10,102 bases of DNA. Source: DATEMK01 sp035275625. GTDB lineage: Bacteria > Bacteroidota > Bacteroidia > AKYH767-A > OLB10. Numbering within the stretch: position 1 is the first letter of the stretch; every line of letters begins with the position of its first letter. Made by a program: the position numbers and the translations under genes. The DNA is taken from contig DATEMK010000407.1 of NCBI GenBank assembly GCA_035275625.1, positions 1 through 10,102 on the forward strand, in the 5' to 3' direction. Below, piece by piece: positions 1 to 5,794 of this stretch. The notes under the pieces were generated by a model. That model did not search any database. It had not been told where the DNA came from and saw only the letters and a program-made list of their open reading frames with translations.

Positions 1-559
1 CAGCTTTATCATGATCATTCTTTGCCTGGATGACAGGATTTTCAGCATCAGAAAAATTATTTGAACTATTCCAAAATTCCGTTGCTGGAATTCTTGTGCT
101 TACCAGGTGATTTTTTAATATTTCAAACTGGATTATAAAATTGGAATCTTCACTTTCCATTGCATACATTTTAACAGGACCAAAAATTTTTTTTAATTCT
201 TCAGCATCGCACGTTGGCAAAAAAACACGCAGAACACGCGGGTCATGTAACCTGAAACCGATTTCTTTGTCATCGGCTGAATTGACATTCAAAAATTTTC
301 TTAAGTGAATAATCAGTTCATCAATTGATAAATTTGAAATGGCGAAAATGCCCCATGCCTTTCCAAATCCTTCCGATTGAAACCATTCAGCAAAAGGAGC
401 CAGGAATTGAAAATCAAAAACAATACCTGATTCATTTACTTTTTTGTCACTTCCTGTATCTGAAAGAAATTTATTTACCGGGTTTATTTGCAACCCATCG
501 CTGATTTTGCCATTCGTTTTTGCTCCGTCAATAATTAAATATGTTTTTTGAGCCGGCAT
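1..559 (-). CDS. DUF4123 T6SS effector adaptor (Tap/TEC-like), 3' end beyond window
   Basis: I found this by translating the reverse complement from the ATG at 559-557. The frame stays open for 186 residues to the window edge, so the C-terminus is missing. The protein matches the DUF4123 pattern along its length: LIIDGA near the N-terminus (residues 8-13), LAPFAEWF (53-60), an AWGIF(A)ISN strand followed by IDELIIHLRKFL (68-90), the hallmark GFRLHDPRVLRVF (101-113) and IFGPVKMY (125-132). DUF4123 proteins (Tap-1/TEC) are cytoplasmic adaptors that bind a particular effector and load it onto its VgrG or PAAR spike. The gene follows a tssD and a terminator-like hairpin, so it probably begins another transcription unit. 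Its effector should be encoded to the left of the window. The family call is strong; the effector partner is not visible. Confidence 0.85.
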   Translation of the reverse strand, partial: MPAQKTYLIIDGAKTNGKISDGLQINPVNKFLSDTGSDKKVNESGIVFDFQFLAPFAEWFQSEGFGKAWGIFAISNLSIDELIIHLRKFLNVNSADDKEIGFRLHDPRVLRVFLPTCDAEELKKIFGPVKMYAMESEDSNFIIQFEILKNHLVSTRIPATEFWNSSNNFSDAENPVIQAKNDHDKA

Positions 560-616
560 ATTTCCACTTTATACTCAGAAAAAAATGAGCAAATTATCAA
601 TAAACTTAATCCTGGA

Positions 617-639
617 TTACGATTAACCAACCATCGTAA
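617..639. repeat. 7-bp perfect inverted repeat upstream of the DUF4123 gene
   Basis: TTACGAT (617-623) and ATCGTAA (633-639) are exact reverse complements separated by 9 nt. The element lies between the tssD terminator and the DUF4123 start codon, in otherwise A/T-rich DNA. Neither side has a T-run directly next to it that would suggest a terminator. It could be an operator or a small hairpin in the 5' leader, but a short repeat like this can also arise by chance. Confidence 0.3.
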
Positions 640-669
640 AACAAAAAATTTCAACAATTTCTATTAAAA

Positions 670-748
670 ACTTTATTAAAAAAGACAAAAACAGTTCAGC
701 TTCTCTATATCAGGTATCCTACCCGGAATTTTTTGGCTGAACTGTTTT
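670..748 (-). terminator. Rho-independent-like terminator after tssD (third copy)
   Basis: A perfect 13-bp inverted repeat (688-700 with 736-748, core CAGTTCAGC/GCTGAACTG) encloses a 35-nt loop. On the minus strand the second arm runs straight into a T-rich tail (TTTTTGTCTTTTTT, 691-678). The first arm starts 21 nt after the tssD stop codon. Placement, orientation and T-tract fit an intrinsic terminator. The long loop is unusual, but the stem is perfect. Confidence 0.7.
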
Positions 749-769
749 GTTGCTTTAAGCCTCCTTCTT

Positions 770-1159
770 TTATACAGGCCAATCATTTTTGTATTCTGCA
801 TTTCCGATTTTGATATCCTTTGATGTAATCGTGAAATGTTCAGTCATCGGGTTTTCCCCCTGGTTGGCGAATGCTTCCGAATAATTTACAATGTACCCGT
901 TTTTGAACGTAAGCTCTTTCATCTTCTGATCGCTGTTGCGCTGGGTGAAAGTAACTTTACCGTCCTGTTCTTTGAAGGCATCAAATGCCCACTCGGTAAG
1001 CGCTGAATCACCGGTGGATTCCACTTCAAGTTGTAATGTTCCGGCCCTTACTGCTGAGGATGGACGACCGGTTTTGTCTGTGTCCTGTGACATAGTGTAG
1101 CTGCAATGTAGCACTCTGTACTTTTTGCCGTTTACTTCGAATTCTGCTTTGAATGACAT
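770..1159 (-). CDS. tssD: TssD (Hcp-like T6SS tube protein), third copy
   Basis: This 129-residue protein is the Bacteroidota Hcp homologue TssD, which stacks as hexameric rings to form the expelled inner tube of the T6SS and can also carry small effectors. Typical family sequence is visible: MSFKAEFEVNGKKYRVLHC at the start, DTDKTGRPSS around 26-35, EWAFDAFKEQDGKVTF around 56-71, and the PMTEHFTITSKDIKIG strand near the C-terminus. It differs from the copy at 7795-8184 at 13 of 129 residues (about 90% identity). The differences are mostly conservative, except K/A at 29 and FT/YF at 71-72. Upstream DNA resembles that of the other copy, and a terminator-like hairpin follows, so it is probably expressed as its own unit. 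Downstream lies a DUF4123 adaptor gene. Confidence 0.93.
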   Translation of the reverse strand: MSFKAEFEVNGKKYRVLHCSYTMSQDTDKTGRPSSAVRAGTLQLEVESTGDSALTEWAFDAFKEQDGKVTFTQRNSDQKMKELTFKNGYIVNYSEAFANQGENPMTEHFTITSKDIKIGNAEYKNDWPV

Positions 1160-1167
1160 GGTTTTTA
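1110..1167 (-). repeat. 58-bp identical direct repeat (copy A) at the tssD 5' end
   Basis: Positions 1110-1167 match 8135-8192 base for base, in the same orientation, across the first ~50 coding bases and the start-codon leader of two tssD genes. Identity falls off on both sides, although similarity continues through both genes and upstream. Either strong constraint or gene conversion could keep this stretch identical. Confidence 0.85.
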
Positions 1168-1200
1168 AGTTTTAAATTGTTAGAATTGTTTTTGTTATTA

Positions 1201-1256
1201 TATTGTTTAATACCTTAAGTGAATCGAATGTTATCATGTTTTAAAAAATATTTTTT
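1201..1256 (-). promoter_or_regulatory. Conserved upstream element of tssD (third copy)
   Basis: Read on the minus strand, this block contains an A/T palindrome-like tract (AAAAATATTTTTT), then AAAACATGATAACA, then TTAAGGTATTAAACAATATAA. The same order and spacing recurs upstream of the tssD at 7795-8184 (8235-8293). The DNA between this block and the start codon carries a length difference of about 17 bp, so the block stands out as conserved non-coding sequence. It probably holds the promoter and perhaps an operator. I could not find an exact Bacteroidota -7 box (TAnnTTTG), so no transcription start is assigned. Confidence 0.5.
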
Positions 1257-1339
1257 TAAATGTCCTTATGCTGATCAAAATTCACTTGTTATGCCAGTAA
1301 AAGGAGCATAAATGGAAAATATTAACGCAGGATAATTGG

Positions 1340-1909
1340 TTAATATGCCTTCCCTATCAGGTTATCTTCTATACCAACAATTATCGCTAAAACCAATTGC
1401 TTAATAATTGAAGAATTTGTATTGACCTCTAACTTATTTTTATTTTCAACCGCTAAGGGTTGTAATTTGGTTAAATATCTGTCAAGCAGATTTGCTACCG
1501 TCTCTTTGGAATTTTCGGCCCGGGCAATGGTCAGAATTTCTCCAAAGTCTGCTCCTAATTTGTTTGAGCCTAAATCTTCATTACTAAAACATGAATTGAT
1601 TTTTTTTGCCTTTATTTCGGAGGTGCATTGAGCTAATTCGTTTGCAACACCGAGCAATAATGTGTTGCCCACCGTCTGCCTGGAAAAGCCTCCCCTACCT
1701 TGAGTCGTTGTCATCATCGCTGCAAAAAAATGCCTGAAATCAACAATTTTTGTCGGGCCATTTTTTACCGATAGGTATCTTTTGTTATTTGGTGTTTTTA
1801 AAAAATCTGAAAGAATGTTCAGGTTGTTTGATTGCTCAAGATCACGAACATATTTTACGAAATCAATTTGATTTCCTAATTGCTTTACAAATTCATCTGT
1901 TTTTGCCAT
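1340..1909 (-). CDS. Unknown protein in T6SS cargo region, DxRHFF / EDLGSN motif, possible effector
   Basis: I do not recognise this 189-residue protein. It shows a compact set of conserved-looking polar residues: VDFRHFF (56-62), GVANELAQC (87-95), then FSNEDLGSNKLGADFGE (108-124). His59, Glu91, Glu111-Asp112, Ser115-Asn116 and the glycines around them look more like an enzyme active site than a structural protein. From memory, similar DxxHF...E...EDxxSNxxGxxFG patterns occur in uncharacterised and toxin-associated proteins, but I cannot verify this. There is no signal peptide. Residues 168-180 are a short hydrophobic helix-like stretch that is too short and amphipathic to call a membrane segment. 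It lies 71 nt downstream of the HExxH protein gene and ahead of a tssD, so a second effector, an immunity protein or an accessory factor are all possible. Confidence 0.6.
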   Translation of the reverse strand: MAKTDEFVKQLGNQIDFVKYVRDLEQSNNLNILSDFLKTPNNKRYLSVKNGPTKIVDFRHFFAAMMTTTQGRGGFSRQTVGNTLLLGVANELAQCTSEIKAKKINSCFSNEDLGSNKLGADFGEILTIARAENSKETVANLLDRYLTKLQPLAVENKNKLEVNTNSSIIKQLVLAIIVGIEDNLIGKAY

Positions 1910-1980
1910 TGTATTTTGGTTTAGGGTTCAGGATATATTTTTAAATATGGATAAATCATTCTATGATTGACTTAAATAGT

Positions 1981-2652
1981 TTAATGTGTCATCTCTGAGC
2001 AAAAATCTGCTAACGTCCCGGTACAATCAACATCATAAACAAAATGAAATTTAAACTTATCATAATAGGAATTAAAATCTCCGAAAAATTTCAAAACCAT
2101 GCTGTCAACTTCTTCTTTTAACAATCCTTTTTTCAATTCGAGAACCGGAACCGGGTTTGAATTTAAGAAAGTCAAAGCAAAGCTCCCATGCTGTGATTCG
2201 TGAAATCTCAGGGAAGTATCTTCTTCTGTCACATCATCTGTTGTGGTTCCCCTTCCATAGCTGGAAGGAAAATCATCAATTGACTTTCCTTTGCTGATGG
2301 TGTAATCTGTAAAAATTTTCAGCTTGTATTTTATTTCGGGAAAAGCAGCCAGCTTATTTTTTTTGTCCGTTTTATCTTTTTCAAATTTCATCAATGTCAT
2401 CAGCTTTGATGTATGATTCAGCGTAATTTCTTTTTTAAGCTTTGTGTTTACTGATGTCATAAATAAATCAGCATGAGTTAACCCTTTACCGCTGAAAGTG
2501 GTTGCACCTTTTGGAACCGGCTTAAATTTTATTTTATCATTAGAAACTTTGACATGGATCACAGCATCACCTGAAGGAATATCAAATTTCATCCCGTCAG
2601 AAGCACTTTCTTCATTAGTGGCAAATGATGGTATTTCAGTGGTCTTTGACAT
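1981..2652 (-). CDS. Putative zincin-like metallopeptidase (HExxH), candidate T6SS effector
   Basis: This 223-residue protein has an intact zinc-metallopeptidase signature: TSLRFHESQHGSFALTFL, with HESQH at 151-155, inside what looks like a helix. A third zinc ligand is not certain; Glu172, Glu180/181 or the His in FHFVYD (203) could serve. The first ~20 residues look polar and disordered, and there is no signal peptide. A segment with FSGKGLTHADL (53-63) precedes the motif and resembles the N-terminal part of DUF922-like predicted zinc proteases, but I hold this only as a loose likeness. It sits 48 nt after the last immunity-like gene and is probably co-transcribed with it. In a VgrG-linked cassette, a cytosolic protein with an HExxH site may be secreted cargo or a processing protease. 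A catalytically inert protein carrying a chance HExxH remains possible. Confidence 0.6.
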   Translation of the reverse strand: MSKTTEIPSFATNEESASDGMKFDIPSGDAVIHVKVSNDKIKFKPVPKGATTFSGKGLTHADLFMTSVNTKLKKEITLNHTSKLMTLMKFEKDKTDKKNKLAAFPEIKYKLKIFTDYTISKGKSIDDFPSSYGRGTTTDDVTEEDTSLRFHESQHGSFALTFLNSNPVPVLELKKGLLKEEVDSMVLKFFGDFNSYYDKFKFHFVYDVDCTGTLADFCSEMTH

Positions 2653-2700
2653 AGGGTCAGGGTTGAAATGATTTTCGGGAATGGGGTTAAACTTCTGGCA

Positions 2701-3531
2701 TCAATCTAAAAAAGTAAATCTTGATTTTTTTATTTCTTTGGGCGGTTGTTTTGGTTCGGGTGCAGGTTGTTTTATTTCTGGTTTTTCCTCTTTTTTTTCT
2801 TCCTGCTCCTGTCCTTTATTTTCGTCATCATCTGTGATCAACTCTGTATATTTCTCAACAGGAACAAAAACAAAACCGCTTAATTTCTCTTTCCTGATTT
2901 GCTCAACAACGCTTTCATGAAAAACCAGGATTTGAGGTTTATCTTTTAATCTGAACATTTTTAATGCAGGATCAATTTTGCTTTCATCCAAAACCAATTT
3001 TGTGATAAGGTCAATGTCGTTCGGGTTTTCACCCGCAAAAGGGTTATTGATCTCATCGCCTATTTCTTTTTCTTTATTCCTTAACTCAGGTGGAAAGAAA
3101 TAATCTAAGGCAGACTTTTCATGATCCACACAATCCACTAATCCTACCACATTGGCAATGAAAAAGTTTTTGTATTCAATAATTTGCTTTTTTTCGTCAA
3201 TCTTATTATCTTCTTTCATTCCTTCTGGAAATTCATCACGAAGCGTTAATAGAAAATATTGAATATTCTTTAAACCGATTTTTTCAAAAAGATTTTTCAC
3301 TTTTAAAGAAAATATCGGGCCAGGAATATCGCTGAGATTCAAATGATCTGTCATGATCCCACGTAAAGAAAACACATCAATTTTAAATAAGATCGGTGCA
3401 ATGATATCTTCAACAGGAAGTGAAACTCCTTCCCTGAAAGAACACTCTATACGTTTGAGATAAATGCTATCACCACTCAGTATCGCATCTTCCCGATCGT
3501 TCTCTACTTTTGACGTAAGGATATAATTCAT
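2701..3531 (-). CDS. Imm11/DUF1629-like immunity protein 3, with acidic/proline-rich C-terminal tail
   Basis: I place the start at 3531 (276 residues, MNYILTSKVE). An upstream in-frame ATG at 3576 would overlap the preceding gene, and only the 3531 start aligns with the MYYLL/MYYIL starts of the two neighbouring paralogues. It also leaves a 10-nt gap from the previous stop. Shared family features are FIANVVGLVDC (124-134, matching KIVNxxxKxDC in the paralogues), LVLDESKIDPALKMFRL (179-195), LVFHESVVEQI (202-212) and LSGFVF (217-222). These follow the Imm11 (DUF1629, MXAN_0049-type) C-terminal pattern. This copy differs by a longer insert before LVLDE and by a tail (about 231-276) rich in Asp, Glu, Lys, Pro and Gln that ends KKSRFTFLD. 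Its role is probably to neutralise a toxin in the cytosol. Which toxin is unknown. Confidence 0.7.
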   Translation of the reverse strand: MNYILTSKVENDREDAILSGDSIYLKRIECSFREGVSLPVEDIIAPILFKIDVFSLRGIMTDHLNLSDIPGPIFSLKVKNLFEKIGLKNIQYFLLTLRDEFPEGMKEDNKIDEKKQIIEYKNFFIANVVGLVDCVDHEKSALDYFFPPELRNKEKEIGDEINNPFAGENPNDIDLITKLVLDESKIDPALKMFRLKDKPQILVFHESVVEQIRKEKLSGFVFVPVEKYTELITDDDENKGQEQEEKKEEKPEIKQPAPEPKQPPKEIKKSRFTFLD

Positions 3532-3541
3532 TTTGGGTCTA

Positions 3542-4159
3542 TTACATTTGAAAATTTTCCGGTAAACAAAATACAAAACCAGATAAGTTCAATGCTTCAA
3601 TTTGCTTTTTTAGGCTTTCATGAAAAATAATTATAGGGTCTATACTTCTCCCAAGTAAAAAAATATTTAAATTTGGCGGTATGAGAGAAGTGTTTAGTAC
3701 CAATTTATCTATTGTATAAATGGAACCTACTCCTACGTCATAATCTTCATTATAATCTTCAAAATCTATATCTGATTCTTCCAAATTCAAGCAATCTACT
3801 TTATTCAAGACATTCACTATTTTATAATCTGAAAATATAGTTTCTCCGTAATCAAACTGAAAAGGATAAAACTCTACCTGGTTCGTAGCAAATTGAGTTA
3901 ATAATGTTTGTACTTTCTTCGAAACAATGAATAAATAAATGCTGTTATGTATATACACCGACAAGCGATCTCTCAATTTTCCTGGCATCGAAAAAGTGTC
4001 ATCTGCTTTAACTGAATACTTGCTGTCTGCGATATTTTTTACTGACTCACCATACCCAAATATATTAGGCTCTATGTTCCCCTTTGAATCTACTAATGCT
4101 CCGGCTATATGTAGATCAAACTTGGGCTTTTCCAGTTCATTTGATAATATATAATACAT
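3542..4159 (-). CDS. Imm11/DUF1629-like immunity protein 2
   Basis: This 205-residue protein starts MYYILSNELEKPKFDL, only 2 nt after the stop of the preceding paralogue, so the two are tightly co-transcribed. It shares the core of its neighbours: DYKIVNVLNKVDC (111-123), KLVLNTSLIPPNLNIFLLGR (152-171), IIIFHESLKKQIE (176-188) and LSGFVF (192-197). These fit the Imm11/DUF1629 immunity family, whose founding member MXAN_0049 is reported to protect against the MXAN_0050 nuclease toxin. Between VDC and the LVL motif it carries an Asp/Glu/Tyr-rich acidic stretch (about 129-143), which could mimic nucleic acid or contact a basic nuclease surface; that is inference. No signal peptide is seen, so it is cytoplasmic. 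Confidence 0.7.
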   Translation of the reverse strand: MYYILSNELEKPKFDLHIAGALVDSKGNIEPNIFGYGESVKNIADSKYSVKADDTFSMPGKLRDRLSVYIHNSIYLFIVSKKVQTLLTQFATNQVEFYPFQFDYGETIFSDYKIVNVLNKVDCLNLEESDIDFEDYNEDYDVGVGSIYTIDKLVLNTSLIPPNLNIFLLGRSIDPIIIFHESLKKQIEALNLSGFVFCLPENFQM

Positions 4160-4161
4160 TA

Positions 4162-4773
4162 TTAATAAAATCCTCTTGCATTTTCTAATTCAAAAAAACG
4201 AAATCCTGTTAAACCTCCTTCTTCAATAGATTTTTTCAAATTCTCATGAACAAGAACAATTGCAGTTTTTTTTCTTCCTAGTAAAAATATTTTTTTGTTT
4301 TTCGGTATTTTATTTTCATCTAAGACTAAAGATGTCATTGAACGTATTTGGTCCTTTTTCATTTCTAAAACAGAAGCAGAAAGATCAGCGCAATCAATTT
4401 TGTCTGTAATATTTACTATCTTATAATTATTCAGTTCAAAACCTTTACTTTTGACAGTAACATCAAAATATTGCATATTATCAATTTTCAATTTTAGAAA
4501 AAGTGCTTCAGCTACAGGGGAAACCATAAATAAGAAACCAGCTCCAGTCGTAGAAGTTGATATTTTATCTTTTAATTTTTTATTTTTTATCCCGCTTTCT
4601 TTTTCGTCTAATATTATTTTAAAAGGAGCTTGTATTTCATTTTGCTTTAAAGCGTTTCCGCTACTAAACATAAACATATCATCCACCTCAACCTGATTAT
4701 TATTGTAAATTTCTCCGTTAAACCATATGTCAGTTTTTGAATCTTCGATATTGTAACCTAATAGATAATACAT
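4162..4773 (-). CDS. Imm11/DUF1629-like immunity protein 1, likely cognate of the AHH nuclease
   Basis: This is a 203-residue cytoplasmic protein starting MYYLLGYNIEDSKTDIW, encoded 41 nt after the AHH nuclease stop. Toxin-then-immunity order and proximity make it the likeliest cognate inhibitor. Core motifs shared with the next two genes are NYKIVNITDKIDC (116-128), LVLDENKIPKNKKIFLLGR (149-167), IVLVHENLKKSIE (172-184) and LTGFRFF (188-194). That arrangement matches the C-terminal pattern of DUF1629/Imm11. The N-terminal half is much less conserved between the three paralogues, as expected of toxin-contacting surfaces under diversification. The gene is visibly more A/T-rich than tssC, tssD or the vgrG 5' half, in keeping with acquired cargo DNA. 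Confidence 0.75.
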   Translation of the reverse strand: MYYLLGYNIEDSKTDIWFNGEIYNNNQVEVDDMFMFSSGNALKQNEIQAPFKIILDEKESGIKNKKLKDKISTSTTGAGFLFMVSPVAEALFLKLKIDNMQYFDVTVKSKGFELNNYKIVNITDKIDCADLSASVLEMKKDQIRSMTSLVLDENKIPKNKKIFLLGRKKTAIVLVHENLKKSIEEGGLTGFRFFELENARGFY

Positions 4774-4814
4774 AATTTTTTTTAGTACTTTAATATTACG
4801 TTTTTAATTAAGAT

Positions 4815-5450
4815 TTAAATGAAACTTTTTGCCGCTGCTTTTGCTGCTGAAATTCTTTCACCAGCTGCTCCAGAACGTAATGTGGGCTGGCTCCAACTTA
4901 AAATATGTTTTCTGAAATTTTTAACTGCATCTTCGATTTCCTCCCATAATTCTCCTTGGTTATCATCTTTACAAAAATCTTTAACTTCTCCTTCCAAAGT
5001 ATTTAAATATGCTTTAACTTCATTATTATAAGCGGGGTGCGGTCCTCGATGCGCTTGCAGGTCATGCCATTTTATATCTTTAGGCTTGGAAGGCAAAGAT
5101 ATACCATTAAGCCCTTCATCATTAATATCATATCCTAATAGTTTCAAATTAGCTGATATCTTTTTTAGTTTTTTAAAAACAGCGCAAGGTATTACATGAT
5201 GTTTCTGAAATGGATATCCAAATGCCCTGGTAGCAGCCCCCTTTGCTGAAATATCGGCTTGAAAACTGGGTTTATGGCCTGCTCCAATCAAGGTAGAAGG
5301 GTGTGCCCAATCACCCAACGCTCTGCGATCCACCACGCCATCATTCTGATAAGCTATATTAAACTTATGTGTATCACCACAAACCTTCCATAGACAATGT
5401 TTATCACCCCCCTTGCCACCTTTGGCAAGGATAACCATTTTTCTTGACAT
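4815..5450 (-). CDS. AHH-family HNH/Endo VII nuclease toxin, T6SS effector
   Basis: This 211-residue protein carries the AHH nuclease domain (HNH/Endo VII superfamily), which cleaves nucleic acid in the target cell. The domain spans roughly residues 80-152: FQKHHVIPCAVF with the His pair at 84-85 (KHH replacing the eponymous AHH), LLGYDINDEGLNGISLP (104-120), then H134 and GPHPAYNNEVKAYL (136-149). These reproduce the family pattern of HH-I-P, Y/F-DINDxxNGxxLP and HxxxHPxYNxxV. N-terminal to it is a ~75-residue region with KGGKGGD and several Cys/His but no recognisable PAAR domain. The C-terminus is Ala-rich (AAGERISAAKAAAKSF). The DUF4280 tip gene lies 13 nt upstream, so loading onto that tip as a separate polypeptide is likely. 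The immunity gene follows 41 nt downstream. The start at 5450 is preferred; Met5 is an alternative. Confidence 0.85.
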   Translation of the reverse strand: MSRKMVILAKGGKGGDKHCLWKVCGDTHKFNIAYQNDGVVDRRALGDWAHPSTLIGAGHKPSFQADISAKGAATRAFGYPFQKHHVIPCAVFKKLKKISANLKLLGYDINDEGLNGISLPSKPKDIKWHDLQAHRGPHPAYNNEVKAYLNTLEGEVKDFCKDDNQGELWEEIEDAVKNFRKHILSWSQPTLRSGAAGERISAAKAAAKSFI

Positions 5451-5463
5451 ATAATATTAATCT

Positions 5464-5787
5464 TTAGCCTGAATCAACCATTGTAATTACACCTGGACCA
5501 GTCGTACAAGGAATCATATTAGGAAAAAGCAATGCCTTTTTGCCATTTATTAATACATCACTTTTAGTGTTTGCCCATTGACTTAAATTCGGACTACATT
5601 TTTTAGGCGCTGTTGGAATTGCTAAACACGTCCCGAATCCAGGTTGTTCAATCTCTTTGTCTGCTTCTGTTGCCTGTTGTTTGTCATTTATTTTTACAGT
5701 TCGCGCCTCTTTAGCATCTAATTTACCGGGGACTCCCGGACAACCAGTGCACATAAGTGTTGCACCTTTATTTGCATATTCGATCAT
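5464..5787 (-). CDS. DUF4280 PAAR-like T6SS spike tip
   Basis: This 107-residue protein belongs to the PAAR-like DUF4280 group, which sharpens the VgrG trimer and connects it to effectors. Visible signs are the early Cys pair MCTGCPG (12-18), FGTCLAIPTAP (51-61) with Cys54, KKCSPNLSQW (62-71) with Cys64, and a closing IPCTTGPGVITMVDSG (92-107) with Cys94. This matches the DUF4280 order of G-A-x-L-x-C, FGxC, CxPxxxxW and C-xx-G-x-I. The Cys residues are the expected metal-binding or tip-stabilising positions. It starts 7 nt after the vgrG stop and ends 13 nt before the nuclease gene, so spike, tip and toxin are translationally close. It has no fused toxin domain. Confidence 0.85.
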   Translation of the reverse strand: MIEYANKGATLMCTGCPGVPGKLDAKEARTVKINDKQQATEADKEIEQPGFGTCLAIPTAPKKCSPNLSQWANTKSDVLINGKKALLFPNMIPCTTGPGVITMVDSG

Positions 5788-5794
5788 TGATACA

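Noticed and set aside
1289..1311. TTATGC...GCATAA inverted repeat as a terminator after the 189-residue protein gene
   Set aside because: The stem is only 6 bp with an 11-nt loop, and no T-run follows on the minus strand.
3532..3576. Upstream in-frame ATG giving a 291-residue version of the third immunity protein
   Set aside because: It overlaps the end of the previous gene, and its extra residues (MYFVYRKIFKCNRPK) do not align with the paralogues. Only the internal MNYIL start matches their MYYLL/MYYIL starts.
4451..4696. Plus-strand open frames across the window as genes
   Set aside because: They lie opposite well-supported minus-strand genes, have low-complexity or antisense-like compositions, and show no recognisable motifs. 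All real genes here read on the minus strand.
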